Assembly (NCBI GenBank): GCA_036654095.1
Contig: JAVVSR010000001.1
Location: 248,001-312,000, forward strand
DNA from: JAVVSR01 sp036654095
GTDB taxonomy: Bacteria > Bacillota > Clostridia > Christensenellales > CAG-917
Direction: 5' to 3'
DNA: 64,000 nt
Within the stretch, counting starts at the first letter, position 1; each line of letters starts with the position of its first letter. The notes under the pieces are model-generated. The model saw only the letters and a list, made by a program, of their open reading frames with translations. It was not told the origin of the DNA and made no database searches. Positions 1 to 9,071 of this stretch are shown one piece after another. A program made the position numbers and the translations under genes.

Positions 1-256
1 CATAAATTTGCGCCATAACATCGTGTCGAACTTCCCTTTCTCGTTCAGCCGAAACATCTAAATTAAGATTGTTTACATTAGCTTTTAATTCAGCAATTTG
101 TTCATCGGTAATATTTAATCCAAGTTCCTGTTCGGCTTCAGCTAAAGAAAGCCAAAGCTTGCGCCAACATTTTATTTTTTCATCAGAGGAAAAGATAGCA
201 GACATTTGTTTGGACGCATAGCGAGTTATTAACGGATTTTGATAAACGTCACTCAT
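1..256 (-). CDS. purB: adenylosuccinate lyase, N-terminal part (cut by window edge)
   Basis: Only the first 85 codons are in the window; the gene runs off the left edge. The start is ATG at 256. The peptide begins MSDVYQNPLITRYASKQM and continues with WRKLWLSLAEAEQELGL and VRHDVMAQIY, which is the characteristic N-terminus of the Firmicutes form of PurB (fumarase/aspartase superfamily). PurB cleaves SAICAR and adenylosuccinate in purine synthesis. It lies just downstream of the ispH terminator, so it is probably expressed separately from ispH. Identification is by recognition of this conserved N-terminus; the catalytic signature lies outside the window. Confidence 0.88.
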   Translation of the reverse strand, partial: MSDVYQNPLITRYASKQMSAIFSSDEKIKCWRKLWLSLAEAEQELGLNITDEQIAELKANVNNLNLDVSAEREREVRHDVMAQIY

Positions 257-280
257 ATTTTAAACCTCATTTACAATATT

Positions 281-313
281 AAAAAATAGTCCACCCTAGT
301 GTAGAGTGGACTA
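281..313 (-). terminator. intrinsic terminator after ispH-S1
   Basis: On the minus strand an 8-bp perfect stem (TAGTCCAC/GTGGACTA, plus positions 287-294 and 306-313) is followed at once by TTTTTT. It lies 12 bp past the ispH stop, so it ends the cmk-plsC-ispH transcript. Confidence 0.85.
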
Positions 314-324
314 AATAAAAGTTG

Positions 325-2649
325 TTATTTATTCTCGTCGTCATCGGTAAACTTTAGGTCAAAACCCTTTAGCAAATCAGCCAAAGTAGCGACACCTGAA
401 TCAGATACCCACTCGTGTGGCTCGTCGCTCTTGTTCCTATCGTCGGAACGGTCGCGTCTGCGGTCATCAGACTTAGTGGGGTCATACTCGAATTTTTTAG
501 TACGAGGAGGACGCGGCGCTTTGGGTTTATTTTCGTTTTCCGAATTATTGTTGTTTGTAACCTTATTGTTGTTGTTATTATTTGAAACATTTTGATTAGC
601 AACTGGTTTAGCTTCAACTTCAGGCACGGGCAACAATTCTTTAATACTTAAAGTTATACGATTGCCTTCAAAACCGATAATTTTTGCAGTAACCTCATCG
701 CCTTCTTTCAAAAGTTCAGATGCTTCTTTAACAAATTTATGAGAAATTTGTGAAACGTGAATTAAACCGTCAATACCTTCTTCAATTTGGACAAACGCGC
801 CAAACGGATGAATACGAGCAACAGTGCCGGTAATAATTGTACCAACGGGATATTTTTCGGCAGCAACTTCATAAGGTTTCTTTTGAAGTTGTTTATAGCC
901 AAGTGAAATTTTCCCACTTTCGCGGTCAGCTTTTAACACAACGAAGTCATAAGTTTCACCAATAGTCAATACGGTAGAAGGGTCGGTAATTTTTTTCCAC
1001 GATAAATCCGAAACGTGCGCCAAGCAATCATATCCTTTAACGCTAACAAATGCGCCAAATGAAGCAAAACGCTTAACTTTGCCCTTAACGATTGCGTTAG
1101 GAACGATACTAGCCCAAAATTCTTCATCTTTGCTAGCTTTTTCTTCTTCAAGAATAACACGTTGAGAAGCAGTTACGCGGCGACCATTTTTTTGAAGCAT
1201 ACGCAAACGAAGTTTTTTCTCAAGATAATCCTCAAGATTTTTAACTCGACCAGCGCGAATTTGTGAACCGGGAATAAATACGGTAAATGCGCCTAATCTG
1301 CCTTCAAGACCAACTGGATTGCCTTCTTTGTTTTTAACTATTTTTAGAGGAGGTTCAAGTGTAAACTCTTTACTTTCGAATGCTTTTTCAGCAACTTCAT
1401 CATCTTTCTTAACGAGGTCAATTTCGCGTTTAGAAAGCGTAACATATGTTGAGTCGCCTTTTTTATTTATAATTTTGGCTTCAACAATATCGCCGACTTT
1501 GAAATCCGCAGGGTTGTAAGGGGTGTCAATATTAACTTCAGATTTGTCAATAAAGCCGTCCTTTTTGCCACCGATTTCGCAAAAGATACCACTGTCATCA
1601 GCGTTGATGATTTTAGCTTTTACGCGTTTACCTTCACGGTATGTAGTAAAGCCAGCGGACTTGTCGGATGCGATAATGTCATCCATAGTAAGTTCCTTAA
1701 TGTGTTTGTGTTGAACCTCTGCCTCAGGTAGAACAACGGTAGGCTCCGCAACGGTAGCTGCGGTAGCAATCTCAACAACTTCATTTTCGGTTGTCTCGAG
1801 ATTTGTGTTTTGAGTGTCACTCATATAACTTAAAACCTCCTCAATCAACTCTTGCGGAGTCGATGCTGCGGCCATAACGGCCAATGTATTAAAATTAATA
1901 TTAAATAAAGCTGACTTGACATCGGCTAAATTTTCAATAAGAAAAGTATTTCGGCAATTTTTTGATGAAATATCAAACAACTTGTTTGCGTTTGAGCTAG
2001 TTTTACTGCCAACAACAAAAACGACATCATTTATCTTTGATAATTCAAATGCTTCCGCTTGTCTTGCCTTTGTAGTATAGCAAATTGTATTAAAAAAAAC
2101 AACTATTTTATTATAACATATACTACTTATTTGTATATTTTTTACTATATCTTCATATTTTTCCTCAGAAAATGTGGTTTGCGATACAACGCAATACTTA
2201 TCCGCTGAACTAAGGTCAATTTTATCGCAGTTACTTATGACTTCCGCGTTGCCATTTGTAAATCCCAAAACCCCTTGAACCTCGGGGTGGCTCTCCTCGC
2301 CGATTATTATAATTTTATAACCTTTTGTAGAATACTCTGAAACAATATCGTGAACTTTTTTAACCAACGGACAAGTCGCATCAAAAACTATTGCGCCTCT
2401 TTCCAAAAGTTGATTTTTTATGACAGGAGAAACTCCGTGCGCGCGTATTAATACTTTTTCACCCTTAGAAATAAAACAAGGATTATCAATAGGTTTAATG
2501 CCTTCGGCAATTAAATCATTAACAACCCTTTCATTGTGAATTAAAGCGCCTAAAGTATAAATTCCTCCAACGGAATTAATCCTCGCAATCTCAATAGCAT
2601 TTTGTACGCCAAAGCAAAATCCAATATTTTTTGCAACGGTTATTTTCAA
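325..2649 (-). CDS. ispH: IspH fused to ribosomal protein S1-type domains
   Basis: This is a 774-residue fusion. Residues 1-280 are 4-hydroxy-3-methylbut-2-enyl diphosphate reductase, the last MEP-pathway enzyme, which makes IPP and DMAPP. Its three [4Fe-4S] cysteines are visible at C12 (GFCFGVQ), C93 (DATCPL) and C190 (NTICYTT), with H38, H71, H121 and the catalytic E123. Residues 338-410, about 430-500 (degenerate), 517-588 and 602-670 are S1 OB-fold RNA-binding repeats. The tail is Asn-rich, then basic, then acidic. IspH-RpsA fusions are known in Clostridia. The start is TTG, overlapping the plsC stop by four bases (TTGA), which implies translational coupling. How the S1 part serves the cell, as a ribosomal S1 substitute or a regulator, is not settled by the sequence. 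Confidence 0.96.
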   Translation of the reverse strand: MKITVAKNIGFCFGVQNAIEIARINSVGGIYTLGALIHNERVVNDLIAEGIKPIDNPCFISKGEKVLIRAHGVSPVIKNQLLERGAIVFDATCPLVKKVHDIVSEYSTKGYKIIIIGEESHPEVQGVLGFTNGNAEVISNCDKIDLSSADKYCVVSQTTFSEEKYEDIVKNIQISSICYNKIVVFFNTICYTTKARQAEAFELSKINDVVFVVGSKTSSNANKLFDISSKNCRNTFLIENLADVKSALFNINFNTLAVMAAASTPQELIEEVLSYMSDTQNTNLETTENEVVEIATAATVAEPTVVLPEAEVQHKHIKELTMDDIIASDKSAGFTTYREGKRVKAKIINADDSGIFCEIGGKKDGFIDKSEVNIDTPYNPADFKVGDIVEAKIINKKGDSTYVTLSKREIDLVKKDDEVAEKAFESKEFTLEPPLKIVKNKEGNPVGLEGRLGAFTVFIPGSQIRAGRVKNLEDYLEKKLRLRMLQKNGRRVTASQRVILEEEKASKDEEFWASIVPNAIVKGKVKRFASFGAFVSVKGYDCLAHVSDLSWKKITDPSTVLTIGETYDFVVLKADRESGKISLGYKQLQKKPYEVAAEKYPVGTIITGTVARIHPFGAFVQIEEGIDGLIHVSQISHKFVKEASELLKEGDEVTAKIIGFEGNRITLSIKELLPVPEVEAKPVANQNVSNNNNNNKVTNNNNSENENKPKAPRPPRTKKFEYDPTKSDDRRRDRSDDRNKSDEPHEWVSDSGVATLADLLKGFDLKFTDDDENK

Positions 2650-3263
2650 TTATTTTTCCCCTCGGCAATTTTATCAACTTTATTACGCAGGTCATACATC
2701 TTACCTTGAATATAACTTGTAGCCTCATCGACTTTGGACCTATCAAAACCAGCTTCTCTCAAGTCAATCGGCTCACCGACAATTAAGTAATTTCGATGAA
2801 ACAGTTTGTGCATACGATAATAAAGCATTGGAATAACGGGTTTTCCCGATTTAATGGCAAATGACGCTACGCCGTTTTTAAAAGGAGCAAGCTCTTTAGT
2901 GCCAGCCTTATTCCGCGTCCCTTCGGGAAAAATCATCATTTTTTTATCTGAATTAAGGACTTTTAAAACAGCTTTATACGCCCCTATGTCGGGTTCGCCT
3001 CGCTTTACGGAAATGCAGCCAATATTTGTCAAAAATTTACTGGCAAAACTTTTTTTAAAAGCTTCTTCTTTTACCATAACGTGAAGCTCATGTTTGAAGA
3101 AGTTGGTAGCAATGATAATGGAATCGGGCGTTGAGTAGTGATTTGAAATTACAATAGCTCCGCCTTTAGTATCTTTAACATTATTTTTGCCGATAATTTT
3201 TGTTGGCCATAGTACTTTTTGTATAAGGTGACAAATAGGCCGTAATGCAGAATATAGTGACAT
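2646..3263 (-). CDS. plsC: 1-acyl-sn-glycerol-3-phosphate acyltransferase
   Basis: A 205-residue PlsC-family acyltransferase that adds the second acyl chain to lysophosphatidate to give phosphatidate at the inner membrane face. The catalytic HX4D motif is H42-YSTP-D47, and the substrate-binding FPEGTRN motif is at 112-118. Length is normal for the short Firmicutes type. It starts 2 bp after cmk and its stop overlaps the TTG start of ispH, so cmk-plsC-ispH form one operon, an order common in Clostridia. A hydrophobic patch near residues 10-20 may be a membrane anchor. Confidence 0.93.
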   Translation of the reverse strand: MSLYSALRPICHLIQKVLWPTKIIGKNNVKDTKGGAIVISNHYSTPDSIIIATNFFKHELHVMVKEEAFKKSFASKFLTNIGCISVKRGEPDIGAYKAVLKVLNSDKKMMIFPEGTRNKAGTKELAPFKNGVASFAIKSGKPVIPMLYYRMHKLFHRNYLIVGEPIDLREAGFDRSKVDEATSYIQGKMYDLRNKVDKIAEGKNN

Positions 3264-3265
3264 AT

Positions 3266-3928
3266 TTACTCCATTTTGGACAAAACGGTTTTAAGCGCTT
3301 CATCAATACTCATAATTGTTGTATCAATAAATACAGCGTCATCAGCTTGCTTTAATGGCGCAAAGTCGCGATGACTGTCGTTATAATCACGTTTTATAAT
3401 ATCAGTTAAAATATCGTCATATTTCAAATGCTCGCCGCGTTCGGTAAGTTGCAAAAGTCTACGTTTAGCGCGCTCCTCGGGCATAGCTGTGATATAAAAT
3501 TTATACCTAGCGTTAGGCAAAACAAAAGTGCCTATATCGCGACCATCTAAAACGACATCATTTTTTGCCGCAAACTCACGCTGAAGCTCAACCATCTTCA
3601 TACGAACAGGCGGTAATGCCGAAATATCCGATGCTGCTTTAGAAATTTTATGCTCACGAATATATGGCGTAACATTTTCGCCATTAACAATAATTTGTTG
3701 TATATCACCACATTCAATGCGCATATCAAGCGTATCCAAAATAGGCATAACATCTATTTCGCTAGTCACATCAACGCCATTTTTCAGGGCCAGATAAGCA
3801 ATCCCTCTGTACATTGCGCCAGTATCTAGATAAACAATATTAAGCCTCTTAGAAAGTTCCTTTGCAATGGTGCTTTTCCCTGCGCCAGCAGGCCCGTCAA
3901 TAGCTATGTTAAGTCTTTCATTTTTCAT
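3266..3928 (-). CDS. cmk: (d)CMP kinase
   Basis: A 220-residue cytidylate kinase that phosphorylates CMP and dCMP for nucleic acid and phospholipid precursor synthesis. The P-loop GPAGAGKST is at residues 12-20. The DTGAMYRG and DGRDIGTFVLP motifs, which bind CMP and the phosphates, are present. Length is standard for the family. It is the first gene of the cmk-plsC-ispH operon, with a candidate promoter about 40-65 bp upstream. The ribosome binding site is weak (GGATAAG). Confidence 0.96.
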   Translation of the reverse strand: MKNERLNIAIDGPAGAGKSTIAKELSKRLNIVYLDTGAMYRGIAYLALKNGVDVTSEIDVMPILDTLDMRIECGDIQQIIVNGENVTPYIREHKISKAASDISALPPVRMKMVELQREFAAKNDVVLDGRDIGTFVLPNARYKFYITAMPEERAKRRLLQLTERGEHLKYDDILTDIIKRDYNDSHRDFAPLKQADDAVFIDTTIMSIDEALKTVLSKME

Positions 3929-3965
3929 TAACAGAAACTTATCCTTAGTGTTAAATTATTAATAT

Positions 3966-3994
3966 ATACTATACTAAATTAAAAAATTTTGCAA
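3966..3994 (-). promoter_or_regulatory. candidate vegetative promoter of cmk-plsC-ispH
   Basis: TTGCAA (-35) and TAGTAT (-10), separated by 17 bp, lie 38 bp upstream of the cmk start. The -10 matches the consensus at only four of six positions. The same TTGCAA-N17 arrangement recurs at three other operons in this window. Confidence 0.4.
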
Positions 3995-4030
3995 GCATAA
4001 ATAATACGTAAATAAAATTTACTAAAATTT

Positions 4031-5245
4031 TTAAACCGATGTACCCGCCAAATAACCTGTTGAAAAAGCCACTTGTAAATTAAATCCGCCAGTTAGCGCG
4101 TCAATATCGATAACTTCGCCAGTAAAATACAAGCCGTCAACAATTTTGCTTTCCATAGTTTTAGGATTAATTTCTTTAGTAGAAACGCCTCCGCTAGTAA
4201 TTATAGCATTATTTAATTTATCCAAGCATTTTACAGAAAATACCACATTTTTAAACAAAAACACAAGTTTTTCGCGCTGAATTGCGGTAATTTGATTAAC
4301 TTTTTGTAATGGTTCAATTCCGCTTAGTTTTATAAAAACAGGAATTAGACTTTTTGGCAAAAGCGAACCTAAGCAGTTTTTAAAATCGCGATTAGTCGTA
4401 TCGGTAAATTCTCTCAAAAGACGTTGGTCAAGTTGCGCCTCAGACAGCGCGGGTTTTAAATCAATTATAATTTTTAAATCGTTTTTATCCAAACGGGTAA
4501 TTTTACTCGAAAGTGTCAATATTATCGGCCCAGAAAGACTTTTATCGGTAAATAGCATTTCGCCAAATTCCGAAGCAATTACCTTGTCGCCTCGGACAAC
4601 AGTTGCCGTTACATTTTTAAGCGAAAGCCCTTCAAGTTCTCCAACCCAGTTTTCTTTTACAAAAATCGGACAAAGCGCAGGCAACGGAATGATAATATTA
4701 TGCCCAAACTTTTTGGCAAACTTGTAGCCATCTCCAGTTGAACCCGTTGACGGATACGACATACCACCTGTTGCAATAATAAGTTTATCGCAGGTAAATT
4801 CGCCCTTATTCGTTTTTAAATAAAATACATTTTTCAACTTCAAAACGTCATAAACCTCGGTATTTAAGTGCAATTTCACATTGTTTTCAACACAAAATTG
4901 TTGCAATGTATTGATGACATCACTTGACCTATTGCTCGACGGGAAAGCCCTATCTCCGCGTTCGATTGTAATGCCTAAACCTTGTTTTTCTAAAAAATCT
5001 ATCAAGTTATCTGAGGTAAATTTATGAATTGCGCTCATTAAAAACTTAGGATTTGAAACAACATTTTCTAAAAATTCAGATGGCAAACAAACATTTGTCA
5101 CATTACACCTTCCCTTTCCTGTAATGTAAACTTTTTTTCCAAGTTTTTCGTTTTTTTCAATTAGTGAAACAGTGTTACCATTTCGCGCAGCGAAACCAGC
5201 CGCAATCATACCACTTGCGCCACCGCCTATGACTATAACATTCAT
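4031..5245 (-). CDS. YhiN/HI0933-family FAD-binding flavoprotein
   Basis: A 404-residue NAD(P)/FAD-dependent oxidoreductase of the HI0933/YhiN/BaiN family. An N-terminal Rossmann dinucleotide-binding motif (VIGGGASG) is followed by the family hallmarks EKNEKLGKKVYITGKGRCNVTN, the internal IATGG motif and a C-terminal TGEVIDIDALTGGFNLQ segment. Length is normal. The physiological substrate is unknown for most members; a role in bile-acid 7-dehydroxylation has been proposed for one relative (BaiN), but nothing here supports that specifically. It has a good ribosome binding site (AGGAG) and is monocistronic. In Clostridia it often sits upstream of cmk-plsC-ispH, as here. Confidence 0.88.
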   Translation of the reverse strand: MNVIVIGGGASGMIAAGFAARNGNTVSLIEKNEKLGKKVYITGKGRCNVTNVCLPSEFLENVVSNPKFLMSAIHKFTSDNLIDFLEKQGLGITIERGDRAFPSSNRSSDVINTLQQFCVENNVKLHLNTEVYDVLKLKNVFYLKTNKGEFTCDKLIIATGGMSYPSTGSTGDGYKFAKKFGHNIIIPLPALCPIFVKENWVGELEGLSLKNVTATVVRGDKVIASEFGEMLFTDKSLSGPIILTLSSKITRLDKNDLKIIIDLKPALSEAQLDQRLLREFTDTTNRDFKNCLGSLLPKSLIPVFIKLSGIEPLQKVNQITAIQREKLVFLFKNVVFSVKCLDKLNNAIITSGGVSTKEINPKTMESKIVDGLYFTGEVIDIDALTGGFNLQVAFSTGYLAGTSV

Positions 5246-5285
5246 AAATCTCCTAATAAATATAAGCTAAATATATATAATTATA

Positions 5286-5314
5286 AGGATAACATAAAAA
5301 TAAAAAACTAGCAA
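5286..5314 (-). promoter_or_regulatory. weak candidate promoter of the flavoprotein gene
   Basis: TTGCTA and TATCCT are separated by 17 bp, with a TG one base before the -10. They lie about 40 bp upstream of the start. Each hexamer matches the consensus at four positions. Confidence 0.3.
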
Positions 5315-5517
5315 GCGTATACTATTTAGCTAATGATAGTTTGAAAAATATTTATATAATAAAATCAACAGCACAATATAGTTTTTTAATTTAAAAGTAA
5401 AATATTTATTAAATATAACATTTTAAAAAAATTAATTTATTATGTAAAAAGTATATAAATTAATAAAAATACGGTTTTTTACTTTGATATAATATTACAA
5501 AATATAGTTAAAACATA
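5315..5517. other. AT-rich spacer without recognisable content
   Basis: Very AT-rich sequence between the flavoprotein gene and the decarboxylase operon terminator. No open frame with a ribosome binding site, no hairpin and no repeat was seen. Confidence 0.6.
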
Positions 5518-5552
5518 TAAAAAAACAGGCTTGCATTTGCGAGCCTGTTTAA
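5518..5552 (-). terminator. intrinsic terminator of the decarboxylase operon
   Basis: A 9-bp perfect stem (AAACAGGCT/AGCCTGTTT, 5523-5531 with 5542-5550) has a ten-base loop and a U-tract on the minus strand. It is about 105 bp past the oadA stop. Confidence 0.85.
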
Positions 5553-5658
5553 AAAACTGAATAAACTTACTGTACACTTAAAAATAAAAATAAAACAAAT
5601 TAAGCCAAATTACATCGATTTTTAATAATAATCAAATAATTATTGTAACAATTTAAAA

Positions 5659-7059
5659 TTAAACTGGATGTATGTTTTGCGCTTTATCACTTAAAACATT
5701 ATCAACATCGTGTTTTTTTGCTGCGCGATATTCAAAATATTTTGTCGCAACCTGTGGGAATAGCGCGTATGACAAAACATCTTCTTCTTGTTCGTAATAC
5801 TTTTTAACTTCTTCCTTATATTTTTCATATTCAGGAGGAATTAAGTCAGCAGGACGACAAGTTATGCGCTCGGTATCGCCTAATACTTTTTTGTAGATAT
5901 CCATATTAGGTTCAGCTGGCAATGTGCCATATTCGCCGCGTAGCAAGCCTTTTGTTTCCTTGGTACACATTTTATAGCGTTCGCCCGAAACAACGTTTAA
6001 AACAGCTTGTGTGCCCACTATTTGACTTGTTGGCGTAACTAATGGCGGAAAACCTAAGTCAGCCCTAACGCGTGGCACTTCAGCCAAAACTTCTAAATAT
6101 TTATCACTTGCATTTTGTTCCTTAAGTTGGTTAATTAAATTTGAAAGCATACCGCCGGGAACTTGATAAATAAGCGCGTTTACATCGACAGCTAAAACCT
6201 TTTCATTCAGGAAACCATCGGCTTTTAAACGGTCGGCAACTTTTCTAAAATGAACAGCAATTTTGCTTAACAAGTTTAAGTCAATCCCCGTATCGTATTC
6301 AGTGCCACGAAGCGTTGCAACCATAGGTTCGGTTGCGGGTTGGCTTGTGCCGTTTCCCAAAGGAGAAAGCGCGGTATCAACAATATCGGCTCCGCCCTCA
6401 ATCCCCTTAAGAATTGTCATATCTCCAGTACCTGAAGTATTATGCGTATGTAAATGCAGCGGTAAATTGACCTTCTTTTTTATAGCCTTAACTAGTTCAT
6501 ACGCGTTGTATGGCAACAATAGATTTGCCATATCCTTAATACAAATAATATCCGCGCCCATATCGGCAAGTTTAACAGCTAAGTCAACAAAATATTCATT
6601 AGTATGAACGGGGCTTGTTGTATAGCTCATTGCGCATTCGCAAATACCTTTATACTTTTTTGTACTGTCAATGGCTTGCTTTAGATTTTTAACGTCGTTA
6701 AGCGCGTCAAAAATACGAACAATGTCAATACCGTTTTTGATGCTCATCTTAACAAATTGGTCAACTACGTCATCGGCATAATGCTTATATCCTAAAATAT
6801 TTTGACCTCTAAACAGCATTTGCAATTTAGTATTTGGAATAGCTTTACGCAAAGCGCGCAATCTTTCCCACGGGTCTTCATTTAAAAATCTTAAGCAGCT
6901 GTCAAAAGTAGCGCCTCCCCAACACTCAAGCGAATAGTAACCTACTTGGTCAAGCAAGGAAGCGACGGGTAGCATTTCATCAAGACGCATGCGCGTAGCG
7001 GCCTGCGATTGATGCGCGTCCCTAAGAATAGTTTCAGTAATTAAAACTTTGCGTGCCAT
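5659..7059 (-). CDS. oadA: oxaloacetate decarboxylase alpha-type carboxyltransferase
   Basis: A 466-residue subunit of the OadA/PycB family: a TIM-barrel carboxyltransferase that moves CO2 between a 2-oxo acid (oxaloacetate/pyruvate) and carboxybiotin. Family motifs seen are the N-terminal ETILRDAHQSQAATRM, FRGQN, IKDMANLL and LHLHTHNTSG (metal-binding histidines). The C-terminal biotinyl domain of classical OadA (about 590 residues) is absent; biotin is supplied instead by the separate carrier encoded two genes upstream. It is the last gene of the operon, after oadB by 19 bp. Whether it works as oxaloacetate decarboxylase or as half of a transcarboxylase cannot be decided from sequence. Confidence 0.92.
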   Translation of the reverse strand: MARKVLITETILRDAHQSQAATRMRLDEMLPVASLLDQVGYYSLECWGGATFDSCLRFLNEDPWERLRALRKAIPNTKLQMLFRGQNILGYKHYADDVVDQFVKMSIKNGIDIVRIFDALNDVKNLKQAIDSTKKYKGICECAMSYTTSPVHTNEYFVDLAVKLADMGADIICIKDMANLLLPYNAYELVKAIKKKVNLPLHLHTHNTSGTGDMTILKGIEGGADIVDTALSPLGNGTSQPATEPMVATLRGTEYDTGIDLNLLSKIAVHFRKVADRLKADGFLNEKVLAVDVNALIYQVPGGMLSNLINQLKEQNASDKYLEVLAEVPRVRADLGFPPLVTPTSQIVGTQAVLNVVSGERYKMCTKETKGLLRGEYGTLPAEPNMDIYKKVLGDTERITCRPADLIPPEYEKYKEEVKKYYEQEEDVLSYALFPQVATKYFEYRAAKKHDVDNVLSDKAQNIHPV

Positions 7060-7078
7060 AATAAATTATCTCCTTTAA

Positions 7079-8284
7079 TTACAATATTGCAAGCAGCACA
7101 CCGGCAGCGACAGCGCTTCCGATAACACCTGCAACGTTAGGCCCCATCGCGTGCATCAACAAGTAATTGTCGGGGTCATATTGACGACCAACGTCCTGTG
7201 CGACGCGGGCTGCCATAGGAACAGCAGAAACACCTGCCGCGCCGATAAGTGGATTGATTTTCCCACCAGAAAGTTTGTTCATAAGTTTGCCTAGTAACAC
7301 GCCACCTGCTGTGCCAAGCGAAAAAGCAAATACACCTAAGAAAAGAATACCTAAAGTTTTCCAAGTAAGGAAAACAGGCGCGTACGCTTTGCTACCAACG
7401 CAAAGGCCAAGGAAGATTGTAATAATGTTAATTAATTCGTTGCTGGCAGTTTTAGTTAAGCGAGGGACAACGCCCGACTCTTTCATAATATTGCCTAGCA
7501 TCAACATACCGATAAGCGGCAATGCTGTTGGCAAAACGATACCAATTACAGCGGTTACGACTATTGGAAACATTATTTTTTCTTTTTTAGAAACAGGACG
7601 AAGTTGCTCCATTTTAATTAATCGTTCTTTCTTTGTAGTTAGAAGCTTCATTATAGGAGGTTGAATTACGGGAACGAGAGCCATATAACTGTATGCCGCA
7701 ATAGATATTGCCGACAGCAAATCTGGAGCAAGTTTAACAGTAACGTAAATTGCCGTAGGGCCGTCCGCGCCTCCGATAATGCCAATAGCGCCAGCTTCTT
7801 GCGGAGTAAAGCCTAAAAGCAATGCGCCAATAAAGGTTATAAAAATACCAATTTGTGCCGCCGCGCCTAAAAGCATACTTTTCGGGTTGGCAATTAATGG
7901 ACCAAAGTCGGTCATTGCGCCAATGCCCAAGAAAATCAATGGCGGAAATATAACTAAGTCAACGCCCTTGTATAAAAAATATAATAAACCGCCCTTCGCT
8001 CCAGTTTCGAGGTTAGGCGCTTCAAATAGAACTTCGTGCGCGCCGGGAATGTTAATTAAAAACATACCAAACGCAATGCCTAACAGCAACATCGGTTCGT
8101 ATTGTTTGACGACTGCCAAATAAACTAAAAAGCAGGCTATTCCCAACATCAGCACTAAGCCCCAAACTCCAAATATGTAGTTTGCAGGAGTATCTACCAT
8201 CGGACGGGCAAAACCAGTACTTTCCCAAAGGTTTTTAAGCCATTCAAGTAGGTTACCGCCTTTTGATAAGGTTGTAATAAACAT
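7079..8284 (-). CDS. oadB: sodium-translocating decarboxylase beta subunit
   Basis: A 401-residue integral membrane protein of the OadB/MmdB/GcdB family. It decarboxylates carboxybiotin and exports Na+ across the membrane. The conserved GIIGGADGPTAIYV region, the NPKS segment and the C-terminal NPLIGAAGVSAVPMAARVAQ segment are present, with about ten hydrophobic helices. Length is normal. It shows that the five-gene operon makes a membrane-bound, ion-pumping complex rather than only a soluble transcarboxylase. Confidence 0.95.
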   Translation of the reverse strand: MFITTLSKGGNLLEWLKNLWESTGFARPMVDTPANYIFGVWGLVLMLGIACFLVYLAVVKQYEPMLLLGIAFGMFLINIPGAHEVLFEAPNLETGAKGGLLYFLYKGVDLVIFPPLIFLGIGAMTDFGPLIANPKSMLLGAAAQIGIFITFIGALLLGFTPQEAGAIGIIGGADGPTAIYVTVKLAPDLLSAISIAAYSYMALVPVIQPPIMKLLTTKKERLIKMEQLRPVSKKEKIMFPIVVTAVIGIVLPTALPLIGMLMLGNIMKESGVVPRLTKTASNELINIITIFLGLCVGSKAYAPVFLTWKTLGILFLGVFAFSLGTAGGVLLGKLMNKLSGGKINPLIGAAGVSAVPMAARVAQDVGRQYDPDNYLLMHAMGPNVAGVIGSAVAAGVLLAIL

Positions 8285-8295
8285 AGTTTTACCCC

Positions 8296-8673
8296 CTATG
8301 CGATAACTGCAAGCACATCACCACTTTCTACGTTTGCGCCCTTAGCGACAAGCTGAGTAATAACACCATCAGCAGGTGAACCAATTTCGTGTTCCATTTT
8401 CATCGCCTCAATAACGAGGATATTTTGACCCTTTTTAACGGTAGCGCCATTTGGAACTTTAAATTCAACAATCATACCGGGTAATGGAGATTTAAATTCA
8501 ACGCCTGCTGGAGTGGCTTTTTTAGGAGCGGCAACAGGAGCGGGGGAAACCACGGGCGCAGATACTTTTGCAGCAGGGGCAACAACAGCCATTGGCTCAG
8601 TCGCGCCACCCAAAACTTCTTCAACTTCGACCTCGTAGGCTTGGCCGTTTACTTTAATTTTAAAATTACGCAT
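8296..8673 (-). CDS. biotin carboxyl carrier protein of the decarboxylase
   Basis: A 125-residue biotin carrier. The biotinylated lysine is K92 in EAMKMEHE, inside a C-terminal biotinyl/lipoyl domain (about 58-125). It is preceded by a flexible Ala/Pro/Val-rich linker (residues 28-56), typical of MmdC, GcdC and the 1.3S transcarboxylase subunit. It lies between oadG and oadB, so it shuttles CO2 between the carboxyltransferase(s) and OadB. The start follows oadG by 2 bp, with a good ribosome binding site (AGGAGG). Confidence 0.95.
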   Translation of the reverse strand: MRNFKIKVNGQAYEVEVEEVLGGATEPMAVVAPAAKVSAPVVSPAPVAAPKKATPAGVEFKSPLPGMIVEFKVPNGATVKKGQNILVIEAMKMEHEIGSPADGVITQLVAKGANVESGDVLAVIA

Positions 8674-8675
8674 AA

Positions 8676-9062
8676 CTATATCCTCCTAGAGTTAAACTTT
8701 TTTATACTTCTGACAACAAACTTTGCGTCGGAGTTGCCCTCGACCGTACTTTCACTTAATACAATACTTAGCGCGCCCATAATGGCAGCTATATCGGCAT
8801 TGTTTGAAACGCTTTCATTTGCCGATGACACAACACTTTCATCTAATGATAAGTCGGGCGCTAAAATTTCGGCGGCGGCTTTTTTAGCGGCAGCTTTTTT
8901 TACGTCGTGTTTACTTATCAACTCAAGCAGTTTCATAAGGTAAATTAAGGCGGTAAGCAAAATAAAAACCATCACAATACCAATGGCTGTCACTTGTAAA
9001 CCAAACAACAACTTATCACCTAGGGATTTACCAACTTCGGTTGCGGCTAAAATATTAATCAT
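8676..9062 (-). CDS. OadG-type gamma subunit
   Basis: A 128-residue protein with one transmembrane helix (about residues 19-42), then a Lys/Ala-rich and acidic cytoplasmic region. This is the architecture of the OAD_gamma family, which assembles and anchors the Na+-pumping decarboxylase complex. Sequence conservation in this family is low, so the call rests on topology and on position between the carboxyltransferase and the biotin carrier. The C-terminal stretch (about 85-128) resembles the short extension seen on MmdD-like subunits. Confidence 0.8.
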   Translation of the reverse strand: MINILAATEVGKSLGDKLLFGLQVTAIGIVMVFILLTALIYLMKLLELISKHDVKKAAAKKAAAEILAPDLSLDESVVSSANESVSNNADIAAIMGALSIVLSESTVEGNSDAKFVVRSIKKFNSRRI

Positions 9063-9071
9063 ATTTCACCT

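Noticed and set aside
25..33. A TGTCGAA sequence (0A-box-like).
   Set aside because: It lies inside purB coding sequence, one chance copy is expected in a window of this size, and Spo0A here has altered contact residues.
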